A stretch of 64,000 bases of DNA, from positions 11,845 to 75,844 of the forward strand of contig JBIKLY010000004.1 of the NCBI GenBank assembly GCA_044359525.1. The letters run 5' to 3'. The position numbers and the translations under genes are program-made. The stretch's first letter is position 1. Every line of letters starts with the position of its first letter. Under the pieces are notes generated by a model, which saw nothing but the letters and a program-made list of their open reading frames with translations, was not told where the DNA came from and searched no databases. The stretch comes from CAJBIL01 sp044359525 (GTDB lineage: Bacteria; Pseudomonadota; Gammaproteobacteria; Burkholderiales; Rhodocyclaceae). Below, piece after piece: positions 33,632 through 43,154 of the stretch.

Positions 33632-34222
33632 CAATAAATTCTTTCGGCATTTCTGCTTGTTGGGCGTATCGTATCCTGCGCTACGCAGAATGCCGGAGCG
33701 CTATTCCGTTCGGTTTTTTCCAAGTACAGCGGTAACGGCGTCGACAGATTGCGACAGCCCGGAACGTGCTTTTGTTTGGCCATAAAATAGTTCTTGCGTC
33801 AAGCGTCATGCGCTACTAGAATTAGTCGGAATTAGCAAGAGTGACACAACATCTAGTAGGTTTGTGTCAGTGCGGTGTGTTTCGTTTTTGACGGTTTTCG
33901 GGTTTGATTTCTTCGTCCTGCTGCCCTCTAAATGCACAACTGATGGATATAAACGGATTGCTGAATATAGATACGCTCAGCTTCGCATCGCGCTCACCGG
34001 ACTTTTCCAGTCTGGCTCAGTCTCCCGTTTCCTCCTCATTTTCTGTCTCAATTACATCTTTTTTCGCAGCCTCTTTTTTCGCCGCCGTCTTTCGTCGTCT
34101 GGCGAATCATGTTGCCGCTCACGAATTCAATCAAACGCATCGCCGATGCGTTTGTTGGGTGGTCTGTTCTTTCCGGACGGATCGTTTTTGTAGTGCTCGT
34201 TAGAACTGTTCATCGATTTCAC
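33632..34222. other. AT-richer intergenic region before the histone-like gene
   Basis: About 590 bases of lower GC than the surroundings. Reading frames exist (for example ATG 33943 to 34203) but none has a ribosome-binding site, recognisable domain or normal codon pattern. The one clear structure is a 23-bp palindrome at 34132-34154 with arms CAAACGCATCG/CGATGCGTTTG. It probably holds the promoter region of the downstream gene. Confidence 0.6.
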
Positions 34223-34236
34223 AGAAGGAGGTAGAC

Positions 34237-34998
34237 ATGGCAACAAGTGCGAAGAAACCGACGGCGGCTGCGAAGCCTGCCGCCAAGAAGGCAGCGCCAA
34301 AAGCGGCTGCTAAACCTGCAGTTAAAAAAGCGGCCCCGAAGGCGGCCGTCAAGCCCGCAGCTAAAAAACCTGCTGCCAAGCCGGTCGTCAAGAAAGCTGC
34401 GCCAAAGGCTGCTGCCAAGCCCGTAGCGAAAAAGGCGGCTGCCAAACCAGTGGCAAAGAAGGCTGTCGCTAAGCCGGCTGCGAAGCCTGCTGCGAAAAAA
34501 GTTGTAGCCAAGCCTGCCGCAAAGAAGGCTGCTGCAAAACCGGCTGCCAAGAAGGCTGCAGCGAAACCGGCCGCTAAAAAACCTGCGGCCAAACCGGTCG
34601 CAAAGAAGGCGGCTGCAAAACCGGCAGCTAAGCCGGCAGCTAAAAAAGTCGCTGCAAAGCCGGCCGCAAAGAAGGTTGCTGCCAAGCCTGCTGCGAAAAA
34701 AGCCGCTGCCAAGCCTGTTGCAAAGAAGGCGGCTGCAAAGCCGGCAGCCAAGCCGGCAGCAAAACCTGTAGCGAAGAAAGCGGCTGCTAAACCAGCCGCC
34801 AAACCCGCGGCCAAACCCGCAGCAAAAAAACCGGCAGCCAAACCGGCGGTCAAGAAAGCAGCTCCTGCCCCGGCGCCTCAAGCCGCAGCAGCGTCAGCAG
34901 CTGTCTCGGCGCCGTCTACGGCGGCAACTCCGGGTCTCAAGTCGGCACTCAATCCGACAGGTGCCTGGCCGTTCCCGACGGGCTCACGTCCGAAGTAA
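34237..34998 (+). CDS. Histone H1-like, Lys/Ala/Pro-rich DNA-binding protein
   Basis: 253 residues made almost wholly of AAKPAAKK-type repeats (about residues 10-210), then an Ala/Ser linker and a unique tail LNPTGAWPFPTGSRPK. Strongly basic, no predicted fold. Similar to AlgP and bacterial histone H1-like nucleoid proteins. Near-perfect Shine-Dalgarno AAGGAGGT seven bases before the ATG. The DNA itself is a degenerate tandem repeat, so length may vary between strains. Confidence 0.85.
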   Translation: MATSAKKPTAAAKPAAKKAAPKAAAKPAVKKAAPKAAVKPAAKKPAAKPVVKKAAPKAAAKPVAKKAAAKPVAKKAVAKPAAKPAAKKVVAKPAAKKAAAKPAAKKAAAKPAAKKPAAKPVAKKAAAKPAAKPAAKKVAAKPAAKKVAAKPAAKKAAAKPVAKKAAAKPAAKPAAKPVAKKAAAKPAAKPAAKPAAKKPAAKPAVKKAAPAPAPQAAAASAAVSAPSTAATPGLKSALNPTGAWPFPTGSRPK

Positions 34999-35057
34999 GC
35001 GATGGCGTTTGTGGGGTGGGGTGAGCAATGCTTGCCTCCCCCAATTTGCTGGACTTG

Positions 35058-35084
35058 AGGCGCAACTTTTGTTGCGCCTTTTTC
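35058..35084 (+). terminator. Terminator of the histone-like gene
   Basis: Stem AGGCGCAA/TTGCGCCT with loop CTTTTG, followed by TTTTTC. Confidence 0.92.
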
Positions 35085-35111
35085 TCGACCCGAGCGCCGG
35101 TGCTGCGCCGC

Positions 35112-36272
35112 CTATTCGAGAAAGCAGCGGATGCGTTCTACAGCTTCGGTCAGTCGTCCGATATCGGTTGTGTAGGCAAAGCGCAGGTGATTCTTCGGTG
35201 CGTGCGTACCGAAGTCCAGCCCCGGCGTGACCGCTACGCCAGCGGCTTCGAGCAGTTGACGGCTAAAGTCATCGCTGTCTTTTGTGAGCGCGCTGCAATC
35301 GGCGTAAATATAGAACGCGCCTTCCGGTTTTGCCGTGATACGGAAACCAAGTTTCTCGAGTTCTGGCGTGAGGAAGTCGCGGCGACGGCGAAACTCGTTG
35401 CGCCGTTCTTCGAGGATCGCGAGCGTTTCCGGTTTGAAGGCGGCGAGTGCGGCGTATTGCGCGGGTGTCGACGGCGAGATGAAGAGGTTCTGCGCAAGCT
35501 TCTCGATGTCACGCGTGAAGCGCTCCGGGACAACCAGCCAGCCCAGCCGCCATCCCGTCATGTTGAAATATTTCGAAAAACTTTGTACGACGAAAATGTC
35601 GTCACCGTGTGCCAGTGCGGTCGTCGCGTCACATTCGTAGGTGAGCCCGTGGTAGATCTCGTCGACGATCAGTTGGCCGTTGTGCCGGCGGACAAAGTCG
35701 GCAATCGCGGCGAGCTGCGCGGTGTCGAGCATCGTGCCGGTGGGGTTGGCCGGCGATGCAAAAAGAGCGCCGGCCGTGTTTTCAGTCCAGTATTGCTCAA
35801 GGTCGGCAAGCGTCGGTTGAAAGTTGCTGGAGGCCCCCACCGGAATATTTACGGGAACGCCCTCGAAAGTTCTGACGAAGTGACGGTTGCACGGGTAGCC
35901 AGGGTCTGTGAGTAGCCATTCTTTGCCGGGTGTGGCGAGGCAGGCAAGGGCGAGAAGCAGCGCACCGGAGGCGCCTGCGGTCACGACAATGCGTGAGGCG
36001 GAGAGCTTGATGCCATAGCGGCTTTGATAAAAACCGGCAATGGCTTCGCGCAACTCAGGCAGGCCGAGCGCCGGCGTGTAGAAAACCCGGCCAGTGGCAA
36101 GATGCGCTTGCGAGGCGGCGATGACCGGCGCCGGTGTCGGGAAGTCGGGTTCGCCGACTTCCATGTGAATGATGTCGCGTCCTGCCGCTTCCAGCGCCTT
36201 GGCGCGTGTCAGCAACTCCATGACGTGGAAGGGCGCGATAGCGTTGACGCGAGGCGCTGAAGGGGGCGGCAT
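35112..36272 (-). CDS. PLP-dependent class I aminotransferase
   Basis: 386 residues of fold-type I. N-terminal MELLTRAKALEAAGRDIIHMEVGEPDFPTP, substrate/cofactor block ASPANPTGTMLD, Asp in IVDEIYHGLTYE and the PLP lysine in SFSKYFNMTGWRLGW. The substrate cannot be read from sequence; relatives include alanine and aspartate aminotransferases. It lies downstream of pckG on the same strand, after a terminator. Confidence 0.88.
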   Translation of the reverse strand: MPPPSAPRVNAIAPFHVMELLTRAKALEAAGRDIIHMEVGEPDFPTPAPVIAASQAHLATGRVFYTPALGLPELREAIAGFYQSRYGIKLSASRIVVTAGASGALLLALACLATPGKEWLLTDPGYPCNRHFVRTFEGVPVNIPVGASSNFQPTLADLEQYWTENTAGALFASPANPTGTMLDTAQLAAIADFVRRHNGQLIVDEIYHGLTYECDATTALAHGDDIFVVQSFSKYFNMTGWRLGWLVVPERFTRDIEKLAQNLFISPSTPAQYAALAAFKPETLAILEERRNEFRRRRDFLTPELEKLGFRITAKPEGAFYIYADCSALTKDSDDFSRQLLEAAGVAVTPGLDFGTHAPKNHLRFAYTTDIGRLTEAVERIRCFLE

Positions 36273-36291
36273 GTCTTGCTCCAGGGCAGAA

Positions 36292-36315
36292 AAAGGCCGC
36301 CCGAAGGCGGCCTTT
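36292..36315 (-). terminator. Terminator of pckG
   Basis: Stem AAAGGCCGCC/GGCGGCCTTT with a TTCG loop on the minus strand and a trailing TTTTTC, in the gap between pckG and the aminotransferase. Confidence 0.92.
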
Positions 36316-36345
36316 CAGTGTAGCGCAACAGTGCTGGGTGCGGCG

Positions 36346-38187
36346 TTAGACGGCTTCGCGCCAGAGTCCCATTTCGAACAGTTCGCGCTTGAGGATCAGT
36401 TGACGCGGCATCTTCTCGCCCAGTTTGTCGAACCACTCCTTGTGACCGGCCAACTCGGCTTTCCATGCGTCGGCGTCGACCTGGGTCAGTTCGTCGAATT
36501 CGGCCCTGGTGATTTCGAGACCGGTCCAGTCGATGTCTTCGAACTTCGGCATCCAGCCGAGCGCGGTTTCCTTGGCGGCAACGCGACCCTTGACGCGGTC
36601 GATGATCCACTTGAGGATGCGCGCGTTTTCGCCGAAGCCCGGCCACATGAATTCGCCCTTCTCATTCAAGCGGAACCAGTTCACGCAGAAGATGCGCGGT
36701 GCATGTTCGACGGCGTGGCCCATTTTCAGCCAGTGGTTGAAGTAGTCGCCCATGTGGTAACCGCAGAACGGCAGCATGGCGAATGGATCGCGACGCACGA
36801 CGCCCTGTGCGCCAAACGCCGCAGCAGTAGTTTCCGAGCCGAGCGTGGCGGCCATGTAAACGCCGAAGTTCCAGTTGAAGGCTTCATAGACCAGCGGCAC
36901 AGTGGTGGCGCGGCGACCGCCGAAGATGAAGGCCGAGATCGGCACACCCTGCGGGTCTTCCCATTTCTCATCAACCGACGGGCACTGCGAAGCCGGTGCG
37001 GTGAAGCGCGAGTTCGGGTGCGCCGCCTTGCGGCCGGTTTCCTTGGCGATTTCCGGCGTCCAGTCCTTGCCTTGCCAGTCGATCAGGTGGGCGGGGGCTT
37101 CCTTGCTCATGCCTTCCCACCACACGTCGCCATCGTCGGTCAGCGCGACGTTGGTGAAGATGACGTTTTCCTTCAACGTGGCCATCGCGTTGTAGTTGGT
37201 CTTTTCGTTGGTGCCCGGGGCGACGCCGAAGAAGCCGGCTTCCGGGTTGATCGCGTAGAACTTGCCGTCCTTGCCCGGCTTGATCCAGGCGATGTCGTCG
37301 CCGATCGTCGTGATCTTCCAGCCACCCAGGCTTTGCGGCGGGATCAGCATGGCGAAATTGGTCTTGCCGCAGGCCGACGGGAAAGCGGCGGCGACGTAGG
37401 ATTTTTCACCTTCCGGCGATTCAACGCCGAGGATCAGCATGTGTTCGGCCAGCCAGCCTTCGTCGCGCGCCATATTCGAGGCGATGCGCAGGGCGAAGCA
37501 TTTCTTGCCGAGCAGCGCGTTGCCGCCGTAACCCGAGCCGTAGGACCAGATTTCGCGGGTTTCCGGGTAGTGCACGATGTACTTGGTGTCCGGGTTGCAC
37601 GGCCAGCGCGAATCTTTTTCATTGGGGCCGATCGGCGCGCCGATCGAGTGCACGCAAGGAACGAATTCGCCGTCGCTGCCGAGCACGTCGAATACGGCCT
37701 TGCCCATGCGCGTCATGGTGCGCATGTTGACGACGACGTAGGGGCTGTCGGAAATCTCGACGCCGATATGGGCGATCGGCGAGCCGAGCGGGCCCATCGA
37801 GAACGGGATGACGTACATCGTGCGACCGCGCATGCAACCCTTGAAGACGCCCTTCAGCGTCTCGCGCATTTCGGCCGGGTCTTCCCAGTTGTTGGTCGGG
37901 CCGGCGTCTTCTTTCTTCGCCGAGCAGATGTAGGTGCGGTCTTCAACGCGTGCCACGTCCGACGGATCGGACCAGGCGAGGTAGGAGTTCTTGCGCTTTT
38001 CCGGGTTGAGCCGGATCAACATGCCGGCATCGACCATTTCAGTGCACAGGCGGTCGTATTCTTCCTGCGTGCCGTCGGCCCAGACGATGCGGGCGGGTTC
38101 GGTCAGCTTGGCAATATCGGCGACCCATTGTTTCAGGCGTTCGTGTTTGACGTAGGCGGGGGCGTTGAGTGGGGCGGCTTGGTTCAT
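36346..38187 (-). CDS. pckG: Phosphoenolpyruvate carboxykinase (GTP)
   Basis: Converts oxaloacetate and GTP to PEP, the entry to gluconeogenesis. 613 residues from ATG 38187; the open frame continues upstream but that part is not PEPCK. Signature P-loop with the reactive Cys: FPSACGKTNFAML. Also GDDIAWIKPG, WEDPQGVPISAFIFGGRRATTVPL and FRLNEKGEFMWPGFGEN. A long antisense frame (36169-38373) is a compositional shadow. Divergent from maeB, giving a PEP/pyruvate-malate node side by side. Confidence 0.96.
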   Translation of the reverse strand: MNQAAPLNAPAYVKHERLKQWVADIAKLTEPARIVWADGTQEEYDRLCTEMVDAGMLIRLNPEKRKNSYLAWSDPSDVARVEDRTYICSAKKEDAGPTNNWEDPAEMRETLKGVFKGCMRGRTMYVIPFSMGPLGSPIAHIGVEISDSPYVVVNMRTMTRMGKAVFDVLGSDGEFVPCVHSIGAPIGPNEKDSRWPCNPDTKYIVHYPETREIWSYGSGYGGNALLGKKCFALRIASNMARDEGWLAEHMLILGVESPEGEKSYVAAAFPSACGKTNFAMLIPPQSLGGWKITTIGDDIAWIKPGKDGKFYAINPEAGFFGVAPGTNEKTNYNAMATLKENVIFTNVALTDDGDVWWEGMSKEAPAHLIDWQGKDWTPEIAKETGRKAAHPNSRFTAPASQCPSVDEKWEDPQGVPISAFIFGGRRATTVPLVYEAFNWNFGVYMAATLGSETTAAAFGAQGVVRRDPFAMLPFCGYHMGDYFNHWLKMGHAVEHAPRIFCVNWFRLNEKGEFMWPGFGENARILKWIIDRVKGRVAAKETALGWMPKFEDIDWTGLEITRAEFDELTQVDADAWKAELAGHKEWFDKLGEKMPRQLILKRELFEMGLWREAV

Positions 38188-38533
38188 GGCAATACACTCT
38201 CTAAGGGGAAGGTCGAGAAAGCGGGAATTACCGTGGCGCGACGCACAGCGAAAGATTCCCGCAGGGCTTGCGGCGGGAAGTGGCGTCGGTCGCGGCTGGC
38301 GAAAAGTCGGCCCAGCGCAGGGGATAGTGTGAGGGGCATGCTCGGCGTTTGTGGCGCAACGAGGTTTCGGTAATCCACAATTATGCCACAGGTCGAACTG
38401 CCTTAGACTGCCTCTTGACGATGGCTTGCCCTTCTGAGGTATGGGCAAACCCGGTTTTTTTGCCGGTGTTGAACGCCAGCTTCCTTGTTATAATTATGAA
38501 TTACCGACGAACGTTCTACCAGGAAAGTGAGCC
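38188..38533. other. Divergent intergenic region pckG/maeB
   Basis: 346 bases with no gene. It would hold both promoters. On the plus strand TGTTATAAT at 38486-38494 is an extended -10 box about 40 nt before the maeB ATG. Confidence 0.6.
38486..38494 (+). promoter_or_regulatory. Extended -10 promoter element of maeB
   Basis: TGTTATAAT matches TGnTATAAT. The best -35 candidate, TTGAAC at 38469-38474, is too close (14 nt), consistent with an extended -10 promoter. Confidence 0.6.
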
Positions 38534-40825
38534 ATGAATAATGATCAGCTTCGCGCCGCCGCCCTCTACTATCACCGTCACCCCAAGCCGGGCAAGATTT
38601 CGGTTCAGCCGACCAAGCAGCTGACCAACCAGTACGATTTGTCGATGGCGTATTCGCCGGGTGTCGCTGCGGCTTGCGAGGAAATCGTCGCCAATCCTGC
38701 TGAAGTCAGCACGCTGACTTCGCGCGCCAATCTGGTGGGCGTCATCACCAATGGCACTGCGGTGCTCGGCCTTGGCCCGATCGGCCCGCTGGCAGCCAAG
38801 CCGGTGATGGAAGGCAAGGGCGTGCTGTTCAAGAAGTTCGCCAATATCGACGTTTTCGACATCGAAATCGAGCAACGCGATCCGGACATGCTGATCGAAA
38901 TCATCGCCTCGCTGGAGCCGACTTTCGGCGGCATCAATCTTGAAGACATCAAGGCGCCGGAGTGCTTCTACATCGAGAAAAAACTGCGCGAACGGATGAA
39001 GATTCCGGTTTTTCATGACGATCAGCACGGTACCGCCATCGTCATCGGCGCTGCCGTCCTCAATGGATTGCATCTGCAAGGCAAGGATCTGAAAAAGGTC
39101 AAACTGGTCACCTCCGGCGCCGGCGCTGCTGCACTGGCCAGTCTGGACATGCTGGTGATGCTGGGCATCCCGGTCGAAAACATCTGGGTGACCGACATCA
39201 AAGGTCTGGTTTATGAAGGCCGGATCGAGGAGATGGACGAGATCAAGGCGCGTTACGCCAAGAAAACCGATGCACGCACGCTCGGCGAAGTCATCGAAGG
39301 CGCTGATGTCTTCCTCGGGCTGTCGGCAGGCGGTGTGTTGAAGAAGGAGATGGTTGCGAAGATGGCGCCGAATCCGATGATCATGGCGCTGGCCAATCCC
39401 AATCCGGAAATCCGGCCGGAAGACGTCAAGGAAGTGCGCAGTGATGCGATCATCGCCACCGGCCGCTCGGATTACCCGAATCAGGTGAATAACGTTCTTT
39501 GTTTTCCATTCATCTTCCGTGGTGCGCTTGACGTTGGTGCGACGACGATTACCGAAGAAATGAAGCTCGCCGCCGTCAAGGCCATCGCCGAACTGGCGCG
39601 CGTCGAGCAGTCGGAAGTAGCGGCCAAGGCCTACGGCGAAAAAGCCACCAGCTTCGGCCCGGAATACCTGATTCCGAATCCGTTCGATCCGCGTTTGATT
39701 GCGAAAATCGCGCCGGCGGTTGCCCAGGCGGCCATGGATTCCGGTGTGGCGACGCGCCCGCTCAAGGATATTGAAGCTTATCGCGACAGCCTCAACGAGT
39801 TTGTTTACCACTCCGGCCTGATCATGAAGCCGGTTTTTTCGCAGGCCAAGAGCGCGCCAAAACGCATCGTTTTTGCCGAGGGTGAGGACGAGCGGGTGCT
39901 GCGTGCGATACAGGTCATCGTCGACGAGGGGATTGCCCGGCCGATCGTTATCGGCCGGCCGGACGACATTGCGCGCAAGGTAGAAGAAGCCGGCCTGCGG
40001 GTGCGGCCCGGCATTGATTTCGAGATTGTGTATGCCGACCGCTGCGAGTTTTTCGATGCGAATTTTGAAAGTTACTGGCAGGAATATTTGCGCCTGATGG
40101 AGCGCAAGGGCGTGTCGGCCGACTACGCCAAGCGTGAAGTACGTCGTCGCGCCACCTTGTTCGGTGCGCTTATGGTGCGTATGGGGCATGCCGACGGGCT
40201 GATCTGCGGCACCTTCGGTCGCCACGATATTCATCGGGAGTATGTGTCCAATGTTATAGGCATGGCGCATGGCGTGAAAAACTACTACGCCATGAACCTG
40301 CTGATGCTGCCCGAACGCACCGTATTCATCGCTGACACTTACGTCAATTACGATCCATCCGCCGAGCAGATCGCCGATATGACACTGCTCGCCGCCGACG
40401 AAGTCCGTCGTTTCGGTGTCGCGCCGAAAGTGGCCCTGCTTTCGCATTCCTCGTTTGGCTCCGAGAACACGCCGACCTCAATCAAGATGCGTGAAGTATT
40501 GCGCCTGCTTAACGAGCGTGCGCCGCAGCTCGAAGTTGAAGGCGAAATGCATGGTGATGCAGCGCTCGACGAAACGATTCGCCTGCAGGTGTTTCCCAAT
40601 TCCCGTCTCAAGGGGCAGGCCAATCTGCTGATCATGCCGACGCTCGATGCGGCGAATATTTCCTTCAACCTGCTCAAGATCGCGGCTGGCGATAACTTGA
40701 CAATCGGCCCGATCCTGCTCGGCGCTGCTCGACCTGCGCATGTTCTGACATCGACGGCAACGGTTCGGCGCATCGTCAATATGACGGCGCTGACCGTGGT
40801 TGATAATCTCAAGAACGAGCGTTAA
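38534..40825 (+). CDS. maeB: NADP-dependent malic enzyme with C-terminal phosphotransacetylase-like domain
   Basis: Decarboxylates malate to pyruvate. 763 residues: malic enzyme domain (about 1-430; YSPGVAAACEEI, FHDDQHGTAIV, VTSGAGAAALAS, LANPNPEIRPEDV) and a phosphate-acetyltransferase-like domain (about 430-763; RIVFAEGEDERVLRA, GLICGTF, LLSHSSFGSENTPTSIKMREVL) that is usually regulatory rather than catalytic. RBS AGGAAAG. Confidence 0.95.
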   Translation: MNNDQLRAAALYYHRHPKPGKISVQPTKQLTNQYDLSMAYSPGVAAACEEIVANPAEVSTLTSRANLVGVITNGTAVLGLGPIGPLAAKPVMEGKGVLFKKFANIDVFDIEIEQRDPDMLIEIIASLEPTFGGINLEDIKAPECFYIEKKLRERMKIPVFHDDQHGTAIVIGAAVLNGLHLQGKDLKKVKLVTSGAGAAALASLDMLVMLGIPVENIWVTDIKGLVYEGRIEEMDEIKARYAKKTDARTLGEVIEGADVFLGLSAGGVLKKEMVAKMAPNPMIMALANPNPEIRPEDVKEVRSDAIIATGRSDYPNQVNNVLCFPFIFRGALDVGATTITEEMKLAAVKAIAELARVEQSEVAAKAYGEKATSFGPEYLIPNPFDPRLIAKIAPAVAQAAMDSGVATRPLKDIEAYRDSLNEFVYHSGLIMKPVFSQAKSAPKRIVFAEGEDERVLRAIQVIVDEGIARPIVIGRPDDIARKVEEAGLRVRPGIDFEIVYADRCEFFDANFESYWQEYLRLMERKGVSADYAKREVRRRATLFGALMVRMGHADGLICGTFGRHDIHREYVSNVIGMAHGVKNYYAMNLLMLPERTVFIADTYVNYDPSAEQIADMTLLAADEVRRFGVAPKVALLSHSSFGSENTPTSIKMREVLRLLNERAPQLEVEGEMHGDAALDETIRLQVFPNSRLKGQANLLIMPTLDAANISFNLLKIAAGDNLTIGPILLGAARPAHVLTSTATVRRIVNMTALTVVDNLKNER

Positions 40826-40911
40826 TCGCTGTATGGTGGCGGCCGGGTTGTTTCCCCGGCCGTCAATCCGGTTATCATGCATTGCATGTTCATTGCCTTG
40901 CGTGTCGAACG

Positions 40912-42045
40912 ATGTCCAATAGCCGAACCGCGCTGATTCTTACCGGCGGTGGCGCGCGCGCCGCCTATCAGGTCGGTGTGTTGCGGGCGGTGCGTGAACT
41001 GTTGCCGGATCCCACCGTCAACCCCTTTCCCATCATCTGCGGCACCTCTGCCGGTGCGATCAACGCGGCGACCCTGGCTTGCCATGCCGATAATTTCCGT
41101 GGGGCGGTCGAAGCGCTGACCGATGTCTGGCGCAATATGCGCGCTGGCCACGTCTATCGGGCCGATCCGGTCGGCATACTGGGCTCGGGCTTGCGCTGGA
41201 CGGGCTCGCTGGTGATTGGCTGGCTGATCAAACGTAGCCCGCGCTCACTGCTGGACAACGAGCCCTTGCAACGCTTGCTTGAGGGAAGGCTGGATTTTCG
41301 CAGTATTGACCGCTCAATTGCCAACGGGACGCTGTACGCGGTAAGTCTCACCGCGTCCGGTTATACCAGCGGTCACAGCGTCAGCTTTTTCCAGGCGCGC
41401 GCGGAAGTGGAAACCTGGCAGCGCACCCAGCGTTTCGGCAGCCGCACCCAGCTTGGTATTCGTCACCTGATGGCATCAAGTGCCATTCCTTTTGTTTTTC
41501 CGGCCGTCAAGTTGCATCGGGAGTACTTCGGTGACGGCTCGATGCGGCAGTTGGCGCCCATTTCCCCGGCCATCCATTTGGGCGCCGAGAAAATCCTGAT
41601 CATTGGCGCGGGGCGGATGACCGATAAGTCGCAGCGACAACATTCGGATCGCTACCCATCGCTCGCGCAGATTGCCGGCCATGCGTTGTCATCCATTTTT
41701 CTTGACGGCCTGGCCGTTGATATCGAGCGCATGCAGCGCATCAATAACACCTTGTCGATTATTCCTGACGAGGTCAAGGAAACGGCAGGTATTACGTTGC
41801 GGCCGGTCAAATGCCTGGTAATTGCTCCCTCCGAGCGTCTTGATTATCTCGCGGCACGCCACGCCAAGGCCCTGCCATGGGCCGTACGTCTGCTTTTGCG
41901 GGGGATCGGTGCGATGAATCGTCAGGGGGGAGCGCTGACCAGTTACCTGTTGTTCGAGCAGCCTTACACCCGGGCGCTGATTGATCTGGGCTACAAGGAC
42001 GCAATGGATCGGCAGGAAGAGGTTAAAGCGTTTCTTGAAGTTTGA
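40912..42045 (+). CDS. Patatin-like phospholipase
   Basis: 377 residues. Oxyanion loop GGGARAAYQ, nucleophile Ser in GTSAG and the Asp of FGDGSMRQ, the dyad of patatin lipases. I start it at ATG 40912 rather than an upstream in-frame ATG whose peptide does not resemble the family. No signal peptide; likely a cytoplasmic or membrane-associated acyl hydrolase. Substrate unknown. Confidence 0.9.
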   Translation: MSNSRTALILTGGGARAAYQVGVLRAVRELLPDPTVNPFPIICGTSAGAINAATLACHADNFRGAVEALTDVWRNMRAGHVYRADPVGILGSGLRWTGSLVIGWLIKRSPRSLLDNEPLQRLLEGRLDFRSIDRSIANGTLYAVSLTASGYTSGHSVSFFQARAEVETWQRTQRFGSRTQLGIRHLMASSAIPFVFPAVKLHREYFGDGSMRQLAPISPAIHLGAEKILIIGAGRMTDKSQRQHSDRYPSLAQIAGHALSSIFLDGLAVDIERMQRINNTLSIIPDEVKETAGITLRPVKCLVIAPSERLDYLAARHAKALPWAVRLLLRGIGAMNRQGGALTSYLLFEQPYTRALIDLGYKDAMDRQEEVKAFLEV

Positions 42046-42167
42046 TTTTTATCAAGTTATTTCTTAGATAGTCGTTCTATCCACATGTTTTTCTTGATTT
42101 ATCGAGTTCGGTTGTTAAACTGAAGTAAAATTGCTGTAACAATCGAACAGCGCTGGAGACGTCTCGT

Positions 42168-43100
42168 ATGCAGATTAATTTGAAAATCGCCTTGCTGTCC
42201 GGCCTCCTGTTGGGGGCCAACGTCGTGGCGGTGAATGTGGCGCAGGCACAGACTGTCCAGAAAAAAGTCAAACCAGCAGCCAAACCGCAAAAAAAACCGG
42301 TCAAGAAGACTGCAGATCAACTGCATGAGGCCCGCCAGCTGGCGGTCCAGTCCGGTTCCGCACTGGTCATCGGACAGGATGGCGGCGATCCGCTTTATCA
42401 GAAGAATGCCAACCTCGTCGTGCCGATTGCCTCGATCACCAAAGTGATGACGGCAATGGTCGTGCTTGACAGCGTCCCCAATCTGCAGGCACCGATTACC
42501 GTTTCCGACGAAGACGTCGATTATCTGCGTGGCAGCCGTTCGCGCCTGCAGGTCGGGTCCGTTGTCACGCGCGAGAAGGCCTTGCTGCTGGCGCTGATGT
42601 CATCCGAAAACCGTGCAGCCAACGCGCTGGCCCGTCACTATCCGGGCGGCATGGAGGCTTTTCTGGTGGCCATGAACCATAAGGCGCAGTCGCTCGGTAT
42701 GCAGAACACCCGTTTTGAAGATCCGACCGGTCTGACCAGCAATAATCTCTCTACCGCCCATGACCTGGCGAAAATGGTTGCTGCGGCGCATCGTTATCCA
42801 CTGATTCGCGAGTTCTCGACGACATCCGGCGCCATGGTCGAGGTTAGCGGGCGTGAGTTGGAGTATCGCAATACCAACCAGCTGGTGAAAAACTCAGCGT
42901 GGGATATCGGTTTGTCAAAAACCGGCTATATCCACGAGGCCGGAAAATGTCTGGTGATGCAGGCGCGCCTGGCTGACAAGCCAGTGGTTATTGTCCTGCT
43001 CGATTCGGCTGGCAAGCTGACCCGTGTGGGTGACGCCAACCGGATCAAGCGCTGGATGGAAAGCGCGTTTCTGACCCGTAAGCTGCCGGCGCGTGTTTGA
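42168..43100 (+). CDS. pbpG: D-alanyl-D-alanine endopeptidase, PBP7-type
   Basis: Periplasmic low-molecular-weight penicillin-binding protein. 310 residues with signal peptide (KIALLSGLLLGANVVAVNVAQAQ), a Lys/Pro-rich stretch, and the three active-site motifs SITKVMT, SSEN and KTGYIHEAG. Likely cleaves D-Ala-mDAP cross-links. Followed by a strong terminator. Confidence 0.9.
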   Translation: MQINLKIALLSGLLLGANVVAVNVAQAQTVQKKVKPAAKPQKKPVKKTADQLHEARQLAVQSGSALVIGQDGGDPLYQKNANLVVPIASITKVMTAMVVLDSVPNLQAPITVSDEDVDYLRGSRSRLQVGSVVTREKALLLALMSSENRAANALARHYPGGMEAFLVAMNHKAQSLGMQNTRFEDPTGLTSNNLSTAHDLAKMVAAAHRYPLIREFSTTSGAMVEVSGRELEYRNTNQLVKNSAWDIGLSKTGYIHEAGKCLVMQARLADKPVVIVLLDSAGKLTRVGDANRIKRWMESAFLTRKLPARV

Positions 43101-43110
43101 GTAAATTGTG

Positions 43111-43144
43111 AAAAAAAAGCCACGGGAAACCGTGGCTTTTTTTT
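43111..43144. terminator. Bidirectional terminator between pbpG and the IclR gene
   Basis: A-run, stem AGCCACGG/CCGTGGCT with GAAA loop, T-run of eight. It serves the convergent genes on both sides. Confidence 0.95.
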
Positions 43145-43154
43145 GCTCCGGAGA

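Noticed and set aside
33943..34203. Plus-strand frame MDINGLLNIDTLSF... before the histone-like gene
   Set aside because: No ribosome-binding site, odd composition (Ser/Phe/Cys-rich), overlaps a palindrome and the downstream leader; no family resemblance.
34200..34881. Phe/Ala- and Arg/Leu-rich minus-strand frames opposite the histone-like gene
   Set aside because: Mirror translations of a Lys/Ala tandem repeat, not real proteins.
36169..38373. 734-codon open frame on the plus strand opposite pckG
   Set aside because: It is antisense to a clearly conserved PEP carboxykinase; high GC leaves few stops in this frame. The translation is Arg/Ala/Val-rich with no domain.
38516..40447. 643-codon minus-strand frame opposite maeB
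   Set aside because: Compositional shadow of the malic enzyme gene; no start context or domain.
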